From the NCBI RefSeq assembly GCF_005889715.1, contig NZ_VCKW01000074.1, positions 1 through 32,910 of the forward strand: a stretch of DNA of 32,910 bases, written 5' to 3'. The notes beneath the pieces were generated by a model. That model did no database searches, was not told where the DNA came from, and saw nothing but the letters and a program-made list of their open reading frames with translations. Below are positions 1-8,082 of this stretch, piece after piece. This DNA is from Actinomadura soli. Its GTDB lineage: Bacteria; Actinomycetota; Actinomycetes; Streptosporangiales; Streptosporangiaceae. The first letter of the stretch is position 1; every line of letters begins with the position of its first letter. The position numbers were made by a program, and so were the translations under genes.

Positions 1-551
1 ATTTACGGAATGACAGAAATGTAGCAGACGTCGATCGGTGCCGCACGGCTGTGCTCATCCATTGGTGAGGTTCTCGCGGGTTGCGTGTTGGACGAGTTGA
101 TGGATGCGGACCTGGCGATGGGCGGCGGCACGGTCGTGGTTCAGGGGGCTGTAGCGGTGCAGCAGCCCCAGCGCTTGGCCGCTCCCGGCCGGGGATCATG
201 CGACGGCCGGAGGTGTTGCGTGTGGTCGGCATGGGCGGTGCGGTGCAGTACCGATCGTTCAAGGGGCGAACCGAGGCCGAGGGATCTGGCGCGGGGTCGG
301 CGTCGGGCCGGTCAGACGATGGCGCGACCGCCGAGCACAGACCAGGTGATCTGTGCGGCATCGAGGCCGATATCCAGTGGCTGATGCGCCGGCTCGGGCT
401 GGGTGGGCAGCCTGCCTGGTTCGACGACTTGGGGGATGCCGTCACAGGACGGTCCGTGGAGTCTCCCGGGCAGGAATGAGGCGCCGCTGGCCCAGTGCCC
501 GGGGAGGGCCGGGGTACGGCGTTGAGATCGGCTGTTAGCTGGGCGGGGTGC
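1..551. other. gene-poor degraded left edge
   Basis: I find no convincing gene here. Open frames on the + strand have arginine/glycine-rich, low-complexity translations typical of non-coding frames in GC-rich DNA. On the - strand a stretch ending with a stop at 314-312 (reading down from about 480) has coding-like codon use and ends in residues WSVLGGRAIV. It could be the C-terminal tail of a lost gene, but I cannot name it. The position next to a kinase remnant and a transposase remnant suggests all of this is decayed DNA. Confidence 0.5.
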
Positions 552-1012
552 TCAGGGGCAGGCGCAGCCCATGCAGGTGCCGGTGGGGCGGTCGGCGATG
601 CGCAGGGTGCCGTGGTGGGCCTGGGCGGTCTGGCGCGCGATCGCCAGGCCCAGGCCGGTACCGCGCGGGTCGGCGCGGCGGGCGTCGGAGCGGCGGTAGA
701 AGCGGCGGGAGTCGGCGTCGGGATCGGTCAGCGCCTCCTGCAGGCGGGTCTGCAGCCCGGTGAGGGGACTGCGCAGATCGTGGGAGGTGTCGGCGACGAC
801 CTGCCGCTGCCGCTGCAGTTCCTGGCGGGCCGCCGCTGCGTCGCGGCGTTCACCGGCTTGGGCTTGGCGCAGCCGCTGGTTGGTCTGCTCCAGCTCCCGC
901 GCTCGCACGTACCGCTCGGCCTCCATCGCGGCCACGCCCTCGGCCAGCGCCTGCCGCAGCGTTCGCCGGTCACTGCCGTGGTCGGCGCGCCGTAGCTGCA
1001 GGATGAACTCGG
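552..1012 (-). pseudogene. sensor histidine kinase remnant with internal deletion
   Basis: The - strand frame carries recognisable pieces of a two-component sensor kinase. A coiled-coil stretch rich in Glu/Gln/Arg leads into a HisKA box with the phospho-acceptor histidine in DTSHDLRSPLTG (His codon near 780-782). Around position 705 the sequence jumps directly to the last part of a HATPase domain, with the G2 box GTGLGLAIA followed by GTLRIAD. The N box, G1 box and most of the ATP-binding domain are absent, so the product could not bind ATP. The membrane sensor region is also missing, because upstream the frame runs into transposase sequence at about 1010-1025. I read this as a pseudogene with at least one internal deletion and a foreign 5' end. 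The family is clear; the original signal and partner regulator cannot be inferred. Confidence 0.75.
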
Positions 1013-1692
1013 TGATCAGGTAGCCGGTCCACCGTTTGTCGCCCCTGCACCCCCACCGGGCCTGCACGTCGTAGGGGAGACGATGCGTGGTCGGCCGGGT
1101 GGGACCCCGTTGCCGTCGGTGCGCGGGCGCACGGTGGTATCGGCGTCACCGTTGCCGTCGATGACCAGGAAGTGCTGCACGAAGATCTGGCGCAGCGCCT
1201 CGGCCTGCCGCGCTCGCGGACGAGTCTGGACGCCGAGGCGTCGCGGACGAGCTCTTCCAGTGCCGCACGGGCCTCGGTGATCAGCTCCAGCCGGGTGAGA
1301 CCGCGGACGGCGGCCAGCACGTGGGTGGAGTCGGTGCGCTGCCGGCCCCGCCGTTTCAGCAAGCCCGCGGCCCGCATCCGCTCCAACGCCGGATCCAGCA
1401 GCCGGTCGGCCCGATCGTCGGCGGCGAAGTCGATCCGGCACCGCACCGCCTCGGCGGCCTGCCGGTCCGACAGGTTGAGCAGGAACCGGAGCACGCACAC
1501 CGTGGCGAGTTGCGCCGGCGACAGGCCGGGACGTCCATCACGCGGATACCAAGAGGTGAAGTCCTCATCGCTCCACAGCCCATCGAGGTGATCGCGCACC
1601 CACATCGCTGCCGTCCCGGACGGATCGCTCGCACGCGCCGTACGTGCGGTGAGTTCTGGGATCTGCGGTCCCGGCCGGGGACGAACCGACAC
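1013..1692 (-). mobile_element. degenerate IS1182-family transposase
   Basis: Starting from the GTG at 1692, the - strand encodes the typical N-terminus of an IS1182-type (DUF772) transposase, including MWVRDHLDGLW, WYPRDGRPGLSP and a leucine-rich helix ending in CRIDF. The next expected segment, about 25-30 residues up to the SxLxxFR motif, is missing; the sequence resumes at ADDRADRLLD and continues through RQRTDSTHVLAAVR. After about 1260 the frame shifts. The next transposase block (EALRQIFVQHFLV, then GNGVPPGRPRIVSP, then the QARWG and RWTGYLIT segments) is spread over the other two frames. The catalytic C-terminal half is absent: homology stops at about 1013-1025, where kinase sequence begins. 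At least one deletion and two frameshifts make it inactive. I did not find terminal inverted repeats. Confidence 0.8.
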
Positions 1693-1794
1693 TTGACCAC
1701 CTCGGGGGTAATGATCGACTTCACCAACCCCGGAGTCTTTCGGCTACCCCTCAGTCGCCCACCGTGACACGCCGACGATCGGCTGGGCGGGACC

Positions 1795-1971
1795 GGCGAT
1801 GTGGACATCCAGCGGCGGGCGTGGCGGTGGGCGGTGGCCCACCGTACGCCTGCGGGTGAGCTACCGCCGGGGAAGGCGATCGGCAGCCAACTCGGGCGTT
1901 GTGAGCGCTGGGGAAGGCTGGTCAAGCAAGCCGGCCGCGCCGGACCGCTCGACGCCCTCGCCTCTTGGTGA
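1795..1971 (+). pseudogene. orphan C-terminal module of a DUF2637 protein (copy A)
   Basis: Reading from codon 1795, this stretch encodes about 58 residues ending at TGA 1969-1971. It matches the C-terminus of the intact DUF2637 protein at 29756-30637: over 57 aligned residues I count 48 identities. Shared blocks are GDVDIQRRA, RWAVA, LPPGKAIG, ERWGRLVKQAGRAG and LDA. An in-frame stop lies just upstream at 1765-1767, and none of the four-helix membrane part is present, so only the soluble tail survives. The module looks like a small helix-turn-helix (GKAIG, then GRxERWGRLVKQ), which suggests DNA binding; that is inference. It lies directly next to the IS1182 relic. Confidence 0.8.
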
Positions 1972-2091
1972 GCCGCACGTACCAGGAGTAGTGCCTACGC
2001 GAGGGCGCCGCTACGAACCGTTTGTCCTCAGAAGGGCTGCGCGGGTTCTCCGTGCGGCATGTCCTCAAAGGGCACTGGCGCTACGCTGTCA

Positions 2092-2100
2092 GTTCAAAGC
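2092..2100 (+). promoter_or_regulatory. TTCAAAG box upstream of the ROK gene (candidate operator half-site)
   Basis: GTTCAAAGC lies 30 bases before the chosen ROK start. The same core TTCAAAG or TTCAAAC recurs at 3459-3465, at 3329-3335 and (on the - strand) within the palindrome at 3303-3317. All sites flank the repressor or the transporter it precedes. ROK repressors often bind A/T-rich inverted repeats with TTC/GAA arms, so these are candidate sites, not proven ones. Confidence 0.35.
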
Positions 2101-2129
2101 TTGTGGACATGAGCGAGAGGGTTTGCGAC

Positions 2130-3320
2130 ATGGCGCCAACTGGTGGGGCGCTCGCCGAGTTGCGGCGTACGAACCTGGAGAAGGTCGTTTCCGCACTGCG
2201 GCAGGGCGGTACGTTGTCGCAGTCCGAGCTCGCGAGGGTGACGGGGCTGTCGGAGGCCACCGTTTCGAATCTTGTCCGTGTACTCGTCCAGGATGGTCGG
2301 GTCAAACTCTCGAAGGGACGACGGAACGGCCGGAGCGTCAACCTGGTCGAGTTGGACGCGGCCGCCGGGGAGCTGGCGCTGGCCGTCACGGTCGCGCGCG
2401 AAGCGATCACCGCGGCGGCGGTCGACCACGAGGGCTCGGTCCTGGTCGAACGGTCGCGCCCGCGGGGCCCGGAGTCCCCCTATGGCGAAGAGCGGGCGAC
2501 GATCGTGGAGCTGATCGAGGCCGTGCGCGCCGCGGACGGGGTGTCGTCGCGGCCGCTCGCCGGCGTGGGGCTGGCGCTGTGCGTGTCCATCGACCCCGTC
2601 TCGGACACCGTCCCGGAGGGGTTCGGCGGGCATCTGCCGGCGTTCGATCCGTCCTGGTACGGCGCCGACGTGACGGGCGAGCTGGGCGAGGAGACCGGCC
2701 TTCCCGTCCGGCTGATCAACGACTGTGACGCCGCCCTGCTGGCCGAGGTGCGGTGGGGCGCCGCGCGCGGCTGCCGGGATGTGCTCTACCTGCATCTGAG
2801 TTCGGGGGTCGGCGGCGCGATACTGCTCGGCGGGTTGCTGTACCGCGGCGGGCCGGGCGGGATCGGGGAGCTCGGGCACTCGTCCACCGACACCAGCGGC
2901 AGGCTCTGCCTCTGTGGGAACCGCGGCTGCCTGGAGACGAAGGTCGGCGGCGAGGCGCTGCTGAGTCACGTCGCCGACCTCCACGGAGACGACCTCACGC
3001 TCGGCCGGCTCGCCGAGCTGGCCCGCTCCGGCGACCCGGGCTGCGGCCGGATCGTCACGGACGCGGCGCAGGACATCGTCAGCGGGCTGGCGAACGTCGT
3101 CGCGGTGCTGGCGCCCGAGCGCTTCGTCCTGGGCGGTGAGCTGGCGGACGCCGGCCCCGCGCTGCTGGATCCGGTCAGCCGCGGGATGCGGCGGATGGCG
3201 AGCCCGCGCAACTGGCGCGGGAGCGTCGTCCTGGCCGAGCTGGGCGGCCATGCCATCGCGCGCGGGGCGGCGCGGTACGCCTTCGACGGCGCCGACCTTT
3301 GTCTTCAATCTTTGAAGTGA
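2130..3320 (+). CDS. ROK-family transcriptional regulator
   Basis: A 396-residue ROK (repressor/ORF/kinase) protein. The N-terminal winged helix-turn-helix (about residues 10-65) contains LSQSELARVTGLSEATVSNL. The sugar-kinase-like ROK domain follows, with LINDCDAALLAE, the loop LHLSSGVGGAIL, and the zinc site formed by GELGH and CLCGNRGCLE, all intact. I chose ATG 2130 because a purine-rich GAGAGG lies 9 bases upstream. ATG 2109 and the TTG at 2022 are in frame but have no ribosome binding site and add residues unlike the family. The gene ends 157 bases before a solute-binding protein gene on the same strand and most likely represses that transport operon, releasing it on binding a sugar-like ligand (inference). 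Its last codons overlap a perfect palindrome. Confidence 0.9.
   Translation: MAPTGGALAELRRTNLEKVVSALRQGGTLSQSELARVTGLSEATVSNLVRVLVQDGRVKLSKGRRNGRSVNLVELDAAAGELALAVTVAREAITAAAVDHEGSVLVERSRPRGPESPYGEERATIVELIEAVRAADGVSSRPLAGVGLALCVSIDPVSDTVPEGFGGHLPAFDPSWYGADVTGELGEETGLPVRLINDCDAALLAEVRWGAARGCRDVLYLHLSSGVGGAILLGGLLYRGGPGGIGELGHSSTDTSGRLCLCGNRGCLETKVGGEALLSHVADLHGDDLTLGRLAELARSGDPGCGRIVTDAAQDIVSGLANVVAVLAPERFVLGGELADAGPALLDPVSRGMRRMASPRNWRGSVVLAELGGHAIARGAARYAFDGADLCLQSLK
3303..3317. promoter_or_regulatory. perfect palindrome CTTCAA-TCT-TTGAAG
   Basis: Six-base arms with a three-base spacer sit directly before the ROK stop codon (3318-3320). No T-run follows, so a terminator is unlikely. Its arms match the TTCAAAG boxes nearby, which makes it the best single candidate for an ROK operator at the head of the transporter promoter region. 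Confidence 0.45.
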
Positions 3321-3477
3321 TTTCCTAGTTCAAACTCTTTATCGATTTAGAGCTTGCGGTTGCCGCCGCACGCGCCATACGGTGTGCGAACAGTGAGTTA
3401 ACAGCGCCGCCAGGATCATCTGGCCTGGTCATGTGCGCGTAGTAACTCATCGACTGCCTTCAAAGTATGGAGAGATC
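3321..3477 (+). promoter_or_regulatory. promoter/operator region of the ABC transporter-hydrolase operon
   Basis: This 157-base gap is notably AT-richer near its start than its surroundings. It contains TTCAAAC (3329-3335), an imperfect 18-base palindrome centred on ATCGAT (3335-3352; outer arms CTCT/AGAG, 14 of 18 symmetric) and a TTCAAAG box at 3459-3465, just before the GGAG ribosome binding site (3469-3472) of the lipoprotein gene. I could not pick a convincing -35/-10 pair. Confidence 0.45.
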
Positions 3478-5100
3478 GTGGTCGGTACAACGAAGACCCA
3501 CCGATGTGCGGCGCCGCGCCGTAACCGCCCGGCGGCCGTCCTGCGCCCTGCGGGCGTTCTGGGCGGCGCGCTGCTCGTGGCCGCGCTGGCGACCGCCTGC
3601 GGAGGCGCGGGCGGCGGATCCGCGGGAACGCCCGCGCGGCAGAATCCCGAGACGCTGACCATCGCGGTCGCGGCCCCGCCGCAGAGCCTGAATCCCGCGC
3701 TGGCGGGCAACGGGGACCCACTGATCATCCCGGTGGAACTCGCGTACGACCCGCTGATCTACCTCAAGTCCGACGGAAGTCTCGCGCCCGGTCTGGCGAC
3801 CGCGTGGAAGTTCGTCGGCTCCGGCAACAAGGTGTTCGAGCTGGCGCTGCGCCCGGACGTGAAGTTCGCCGACGGATCGAGCTTGACCGCGCAAGGGGTG
3901 GCGGACTACTTCGCCTACTTCGCCAAGGCGGGAGGTCTGGGCGCGTCCCGCGTCCAGAACTTCGAAAAGGTCACCGTCACCGGACCGCTCAGCCTGCGAA
4001 TCGAGCTGAAATCGGCGAATCCCGAACTGCCCTACATCCTCACCCAGGGTTTCGCGATCGGCGATGTGATCAGCCCGCTCGGGCTCAAGGACCCGAACAG
4101 GCTCGGCACCTCGACCGCCGGAGCCGGTCAGTACGTGCTCGACACCGGCGGAAGCGTCACCAACCAGACGTACGTGTTCACCCCGAACCCGAATTACTGG
4201 AACCGCGCGGCGATCAACTGGAAGAAGGTCGTCGTCAAGGTCATCCCCGACTCCAACGCCGCCCTCGGCGCCATGCGCACCGGGCAGGTCGACTACATGA
4301 TCAGCGACACCAAGGGCGCCGACGCCGCGAAACGGGCGGGCTTCAACGTCAGCACCTGGCCGTACCTGTTCGGCCACATCCAGCTCCTCGACCGCGGCGG
4401 GACGCAGGTCAAAGCGCTCGGCGACGTCCGCGTCCGGCAGGCGCTGAACTACGCCGTCGACCGGAAGGCGCTGGCGAACGCGCTTTTCGGAAAGTACGCC
4501 ACCCCGAGCGACCAGATCCTCCTGCCCGAGGCGGACGGATACGACCCGTCCCTGAACGGCCACTACCCCTACGATCCCGTCAAGGCGAAGAGCCTGCTCG
4601 AGCAGGCGGGCTATCCCGGCGGATTCTCGCTGGTCATGGCGGCCTTCAACCTCCAGCCCGGCGAGACCGACGCGGCCCAGGCCGTCGCCGGCTACTGGGC
4701 GAAGATCGGCGTCAAAGCCAAGATCGACGTCCCGGTCAGCATCAGCGCCTACACGAGCGGGCTCACCGGCAAGAAGTACCAGGCCCAGATGTTCGAATAC
4801 GGCGGGCTACCGATGTATCTGGTGGCCGACCAGTTGCTCAACACCGGCAGCCTTTTCAACCCGTTCGCCAACACCCATCCCGAAATCACCAAGCTGATGC
4901 GCGACGGAGCCGCCGCAGACGACGAGTCGCGTCCGGCGATCTACAAGCGGCTGCAAAAGGTGCTCGTCGAACAGGCGTGGTTCGTTCCCTTCGCGAGCAT
5001 CGACAAGGTCACGGTCGCCCGTCCCGGACTCCAGGGCGTCACGACCGCGCCGCGGGCCCTCGACCCGAACCCGGTGTTCTTCACCGCGGCCAAGCACTGA
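3478..5100 (+). CDS. ABC transporter solute-binding lipoprotein (family 5, peptide/nickel type)
   Basis: A 540-residue extracytoplasmic binding protein. The N-terminus has an Arg-rich start, a hydrophobic helix and the lipobox ALATAC at about residues 35-40, so it should be a lipid-anchored surface protein. The mature domain begins with TLTIAVAAPPQSLNPALAG, typical of SBP_bac_5, and keeps the family's LAPGLATAW and NYAVDRKAL regions. I chose GTG 3478, which has GGAG five bases upstream; the in-frame GTG at 3433 lacks a ribosome binding site and would lengthen the signal region abnormally. It is the first gene of the operon, with permease genes 40 bases downstream. The family binds peptides, opines, nickel chelates or sugar derivatives. 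The ligand cannot be read from the sequence, but the three hydrolases at the operon's end point to an esterified or amide-linked compound. Confidence 0.92.
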   Translation: MVGTTKTHRCAAPRRNRPAAVLRPAGVLGGALLVAALATACGGAGGGSAGTPARQNPETLTIAVAAPPQSLNPALAGNGDPLIIPVELAYDPLIYLKSDGSLAPGLATAWKFVGSGNKVFELALRPDVKFADGSSLTAQGVADYFAYFAKAGGLGASRVQNFEKVTVTGPLSLRIELKSANPELPYILTQGFAIGDVISPLGLKDPNRLGTSTAGAGQYVLDTGGSVTNQTYVFTPNPNYWNRAAINWKKVVVKVIPDSNAALGAMRTGQVDYMISDTKGADAAKRAGFNVSTWPYLFGHIQLLDRGGTQVKALGDVRVRQALNYAVDRKALANALFGKYATPSDQILLPEADGYDPSLNGHYPYDPVKAKSLLEQAGYPGGFSLVMAAFNLQPGETDAAQAVAGYWAKIGVKAKIDVPVSISAYTSGLTGKKYQAQMFEYGGLPMYLVADQLLNTGSLFNPFANTHPEITKLMRDGAAADDESRPAIYKRLQKVLVEQAWFVPFASIDKVTVARPGLQGVTTAPRALDPNPVFFTAAKH

Positions 5101-5140
5101 CCTTTCGCGACGCGTCTTCGCTGAAGGAAAGGAATGCCCG

Positions 5141-6082
5141 ATGAAACGCATTCTGATGCGCAGACTCCTGCTGTCCGTGCCGTTGCTGTTCGTGGTGTCG
5201 GTCGTGGTCTTCGTCCTCCAGTCGCTGATTCCCGGAGACGCCGCGAGCCAGCTGGCAGGGCTTCAGGCGACACAGGAGGACGTCCTGCGGCTGCGGCGGC
5301 AACTCGACCTCGACGAGCCGATATGGGCGCAGTACCTGCATTGGCTCAACGGCGTCTTCCACGGCTCGCTCGGCACCTCACTGACGAACAAGGAGCCGGT
5401 CACGACCGCGCTGGGCACGCGGCTGCCCGTGACGCTCTCCCTTGTGCTCGGCGCGACCGTCCTCGCCACCGTGCTCGGCGTCGTCCTCGGCGTCGCGAGC
5501 AGCAGGGCCGGCTCCCTGGCCGGACGCCTGGTCGACCTGCTCAGCGTCGGCGGTCTCGCGATCCCCGGCTTCTGGCTCGGCCTGCTGCTGATCTCGCTGC
5601 TGAGCGTCCGGCTCGGGCTCCTCCCGGCCACCGGATACGTCAAGTTCGCGGACTCGCCGGACGGGTGGGCGCGGTCGCTGCTGCTGCCGGTCACCGCGCT
5701 CGCCCTGGGCGGAGTCACGGCGATCGCCAAGCAGACGAGAGAGGCGATGCTCGACGTCCTCGGCCGTCCCCATATCGACAATCTGCGGGCGAACGGCGTC
5801 CCCGAACGGCGCGTCGTGTTCAAGCACGCGCTGCGGGGCGCGGCCATACCGATCTGCACGATGTCGAGCATCCTGCTGGTCGGCGCGCTCGGCGGCTCGG
5901 TCGTGATCGAGCAGGTCTTCGGGCTTCCCGGGCTGGGCGGCCTCGCGGTCAGCGCGACCGGCTCCAAGGACATTCCAGTGATCCAAGGTGTCGCCGTGTA
6001 TTTCACGCTGCTGGTCGTCGCGGCCAATCTCCTGACCGATATCGCGTACGCGCTGATCGACCCGCGGGTGCGGGCGTCATGA
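5141..6082 (+). CDS. ABC transporter permease, DppB/OppB type
   Basis: A 313-residue integral membrane subunit of the peptide/nickel importer family. Six hydrophobic segments are visible, beginning with LLLSVPLLFVVSVVVFVL and ending near VYFTLLVVAANLLTDIAYAL. The coupling (EAA) loop is NLRANGVPERRVVFKHALRG (about residues 215-235), which docks on the ATPase. The start ATG 5141 has an AAGGAAAGGA ribosome binding site. The stop overlaps the next start (ATGA at 6079-6082), so translation is coupled to the second permease. The C-terminal segment DIAYALIDPRVR is the usual DppB ending, so the gene is complete. Confidence 0.93.
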   Translation: MKRILMRRLLLSVPLLFVVSVVVFVLQSLIPGDAASQLAGLQATQEDVLRLRRQLDLDEPIWAQYLHWLNGVFHGSLGTSLTNKEPVTTALGTRLPVTLSLVLGATVLATVLGVVLGVASSRAGSLAGRLVDLLSVGGLAIPGFWLGLLLISLLSVRLGLLPATGYVKFADSPDGWARSLLLPVTALALGGVTAIAKQTREAMLDVLGRPHIDNLRANGVPERRVVFKHALRGAAIPICTMSSILLVGALGGSVVIEQVFGLPGLGGLAVSATGSKDIPVIQGVAVYFTLLVVAANLLTDIAYALIDPRVRAS

Positions 6083-8082
6083 CCGCCCCGTCCGGCGCGG
6101 AGCCCGCTGCCCGCGCGCTGACCGGTGCGGAACTCGCCGGTGCCCCGTCAGGCGCCGGGCCCGTCATCGCGCCGTCCGGGCGTCCCGGTCTGGCGCGGCG
6201 GCTGCTCCGTCATCCGCTCGCGGTGGGTGCGCTGCTCTACCTGGCCGCCGTCGTCGTGCTCGCGATCTTCGCGCCGGTCTTCGCCCCGTACGGGCCGCAG
6301 GAGGCCGACCTCACCCGCGTCCTCGCGACGCCGACGGCCGACCACTGGCTCGGCACGGACTCGCTGGGACGCGACATCGCCTCCCGCCTGATGTTCGGCG
6401 CGCGTCCGGCGCTGACCGGCGTGCTCGTGACCGTCCTGGTCGCGGCCGTCATCGCGATCCCGATCGGGCTGTCGGCGGCGCTGTCGGGCGGCGCGGACCG
6501 GATCGTGTCACCGCTGGTCGACCTGCTCATGTCCATCCCGGCGATCGTGGTGCTGCTGATGGTGCTGGCCACCTTCGACCAGGAGCTCCTCGCCGCGATG
6601 GCCGCGCTCGGCGTGCTCACCGCGCCCGGCCTCGTCCGCGTCGTCCGCGCCGCGGCGCTGACCGTGGCGGGGGAGCCGTACGTCGCCGCCGCCCGCGTGT
6701 ACGGGTTCGGCCGGCTCGCCATCGCGCTGCGGCACGTGCTGCCGCGCATCACCGGCCCCGTCCTCGTCAACCTGTCGCTCGTCGCCGCGACCGCCCTGCT
6801 CACCGAGACCGGGCTGAACTTCCTCGGGCTGGGCGTGCACCTGCCGGAGGCCAGCTGGGGCGGCATGGTGGCCGACGCCTCCGCGGCGATGAACCAGCAG
6901 AACTGGATGCTGGTCCCGACCGGCGCGGTCGTCGCTGGCACGGTGATCGCACTGGTGCTGCTCGGCGACGGCGTCCGCGACGCGGCGGCGGAGGGGTGGG
7001 CACGCCCGGCCGCCCGCGCCCGGCCGCCCCGCGCCGCCGCGGCGGGACCTGAGCGCGACCGGCGGCCGGACAACGCCGCACCGGCGGACGACCCGCCGAT
7101 CCTGCTGCGCGTCGATGGCCTGGCCGTCGCCGTCCCCGGACCCGGCGGACGGCCGGCGCCGGTGATCGACGACGTGTCGTTCGACCTGCGGGCCGGCGAG
7201 ACGCTGGGCATCGTCGGCGAGTCGGGCTGCGGCAAGACGATGACCGGACGCGCCGTCCTCGGCCTGCTGCCGGACGGCACGCACGTCACCGGCGGTTCGA
7301 TCCGGATCGACGGCGCCGACGCCACCGCCATGGGCCGCCGCGAACGCGCCGGGCTGCGCGGCTCGACGATCGCGTTCGTCTCGCAGGAGCCGATGGCGGC
7401 CCTGGATCCGCTGTTCACCGTGGGCGGCCACATCGCCGAGGCCGTCCGCGTCCATACCGGCGCCGGCCGGGCACCGGCCCGGCGGCGGGCCGTCGAACTT
7501 CTCGGCCAGGTCCGGCTGCCCGACCCGGAGCGCGTCGCGAAGATGTACCCGCATCAGCTGTCCGGCGGGATGGCGCAGCGCGTCGCCATCGCGCTCGCGC
7601 TCGCGGGCGGCCCCCGGCTGCTGATCGCCGACGAGCCCACCACCGCGCTCGACGTCACCGTCCAGGCGGAGATCCTGCGGTTGCTGCGCACGTTGCAGCG
7701 GGAGACGGGAATGGCGATCCTGCTGATCAGCCATGACTGGGGCGCGGTGGGCGAACTCTGCGAGCGGACCCTGGTCATGTACGCGGGCCAGGTCGTGGAA
7801 TCAGGACCGACCGCGACGATCGTCACGGCGCCGCGGCACCCTTACAGCGAGGGGCTGCTGGCCGCGAACCCGCAGCTCGGCACCCCGGGCGTGCCGCTCC
7901 ACGTCATGCCCGGCGGCGTCCCCGCGCCGGGCGAATGGCCGCCCGGCTGCCACTTCGCCGCGCGCTGCCCCTACATGACCGACGAATGCACCGCGCACCC
8001 CATCGCCGTGGCGGGGACGGACGACCATCGCAGCCGCTGCCTGCGCGCACAGCCCGCGCACGTGATCGAGGCCAAGCCATGA
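6079..8082 (+). CDS. ABC transporter permease-ATPase fusion (DppC + DppD)
   Basis: One 667-residue polypeptide joins the second permease and the first ATPase of the importer. Residues 1-40 are a Pro/Ala/Gly-rich leader. Residues 45-310 are a DppC-type permease with the DHWLGTDSLGRDI signature and several membrane helices. A charged linker rich in Ala/Arg/Pro (about 310-340) leads to the ATPase. The ATPase has Walker A GESGCGKT, signature LSGGMAQR, Walker B LLIADEPTTALD and a switch histidine in ISHDW. The C-terminal oligopeptide-transporter extension has four cysteines at about 624, 630, 637 and 654 (GCHFAARC, DEC, SRC), the pattern that in mycobacterial OppD binds an iron-sulfur cluster. No stop or restart separates the halves. 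Fusions of this kind are known in actinobacteria. It overlaps the next ATPase gene by ATGA. Confidence 0.93.
   Translation: MTAPSGAEPAARALTGAELAGAPSGAGPVIAPSGRPGLARRLLRHPLAVGALLYLAAVVVLAIFAPVFAPYGPQEADLTRVLATPTADHWLGTDSLGRDIASRLMFGARPALTGVLVTVLVAAVIAIPIGLSAALSGGADRIVSPLVDLLMSIPAIVVLLMVLATFDQELLAAMAALGVLTAPGLVRVVRAAALTVAGEPYVAAARVYGFGRLAIALRHVLPRITGPVLVNLSLVAATALLTETGLNFLGLGVHLPEASWGGMVADASAAMNQQNWMLVPTGAVVAGTVIALVLLGDGVRDAAAEGWARPAARARPPRAAAAGPERDRRPDNAAPADDPPILLRVDGLAVAVPGPGGRPAPVIDDVSFDLRAGETLGIVGESGCGKTMTGRAVLGLLPDGTHVTGGSIRIDGADATAMGRRERAGLRGSTIAFVSQEPMAALDPLFTVGGHIAEAVRVHTGAGRAPARRRAVELLGQVRLPDPERVAKMYPHQLSGGMAQRVAIALALAGGPRLLIADEPTTALDVTVQAEILRLLRTLQRETGMAILLISHDWGAVGELCERTLVMYAGQVVESGPTATIVTAPRHPYSEGLLAANPQLGTPGVPLHVMPGGVPAPGEWPPGCHFAARCPYMTDECTAHPIAVAGTDDHRSRCLRAQPAHVIEAKP

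Noticed and set aside
2022-2129. Upstream in-frame TTG (2022) and ATG (2109) starts for the ROK gene
   Set aside because: No ribosome binding site, and the added residues do not resemble ROK N-termini; ATG 2130 has a proper site.
2094-3308. 404-codon open frame on the - strand opposite the ROK gene
   Set aside because: Antisense shadow caused by high GC3 in the ROK gene; no ribosome binding site and low-complexity translation.
5134-6078. Very long open frame running upstream of the permease-ATPase fusion
   Set aside because: It is the out-of-frame shadow of the DppB gene; its translation is Arg/Pro-rich and the real start is the ATG at 6079 that overlaps the DppB stop.
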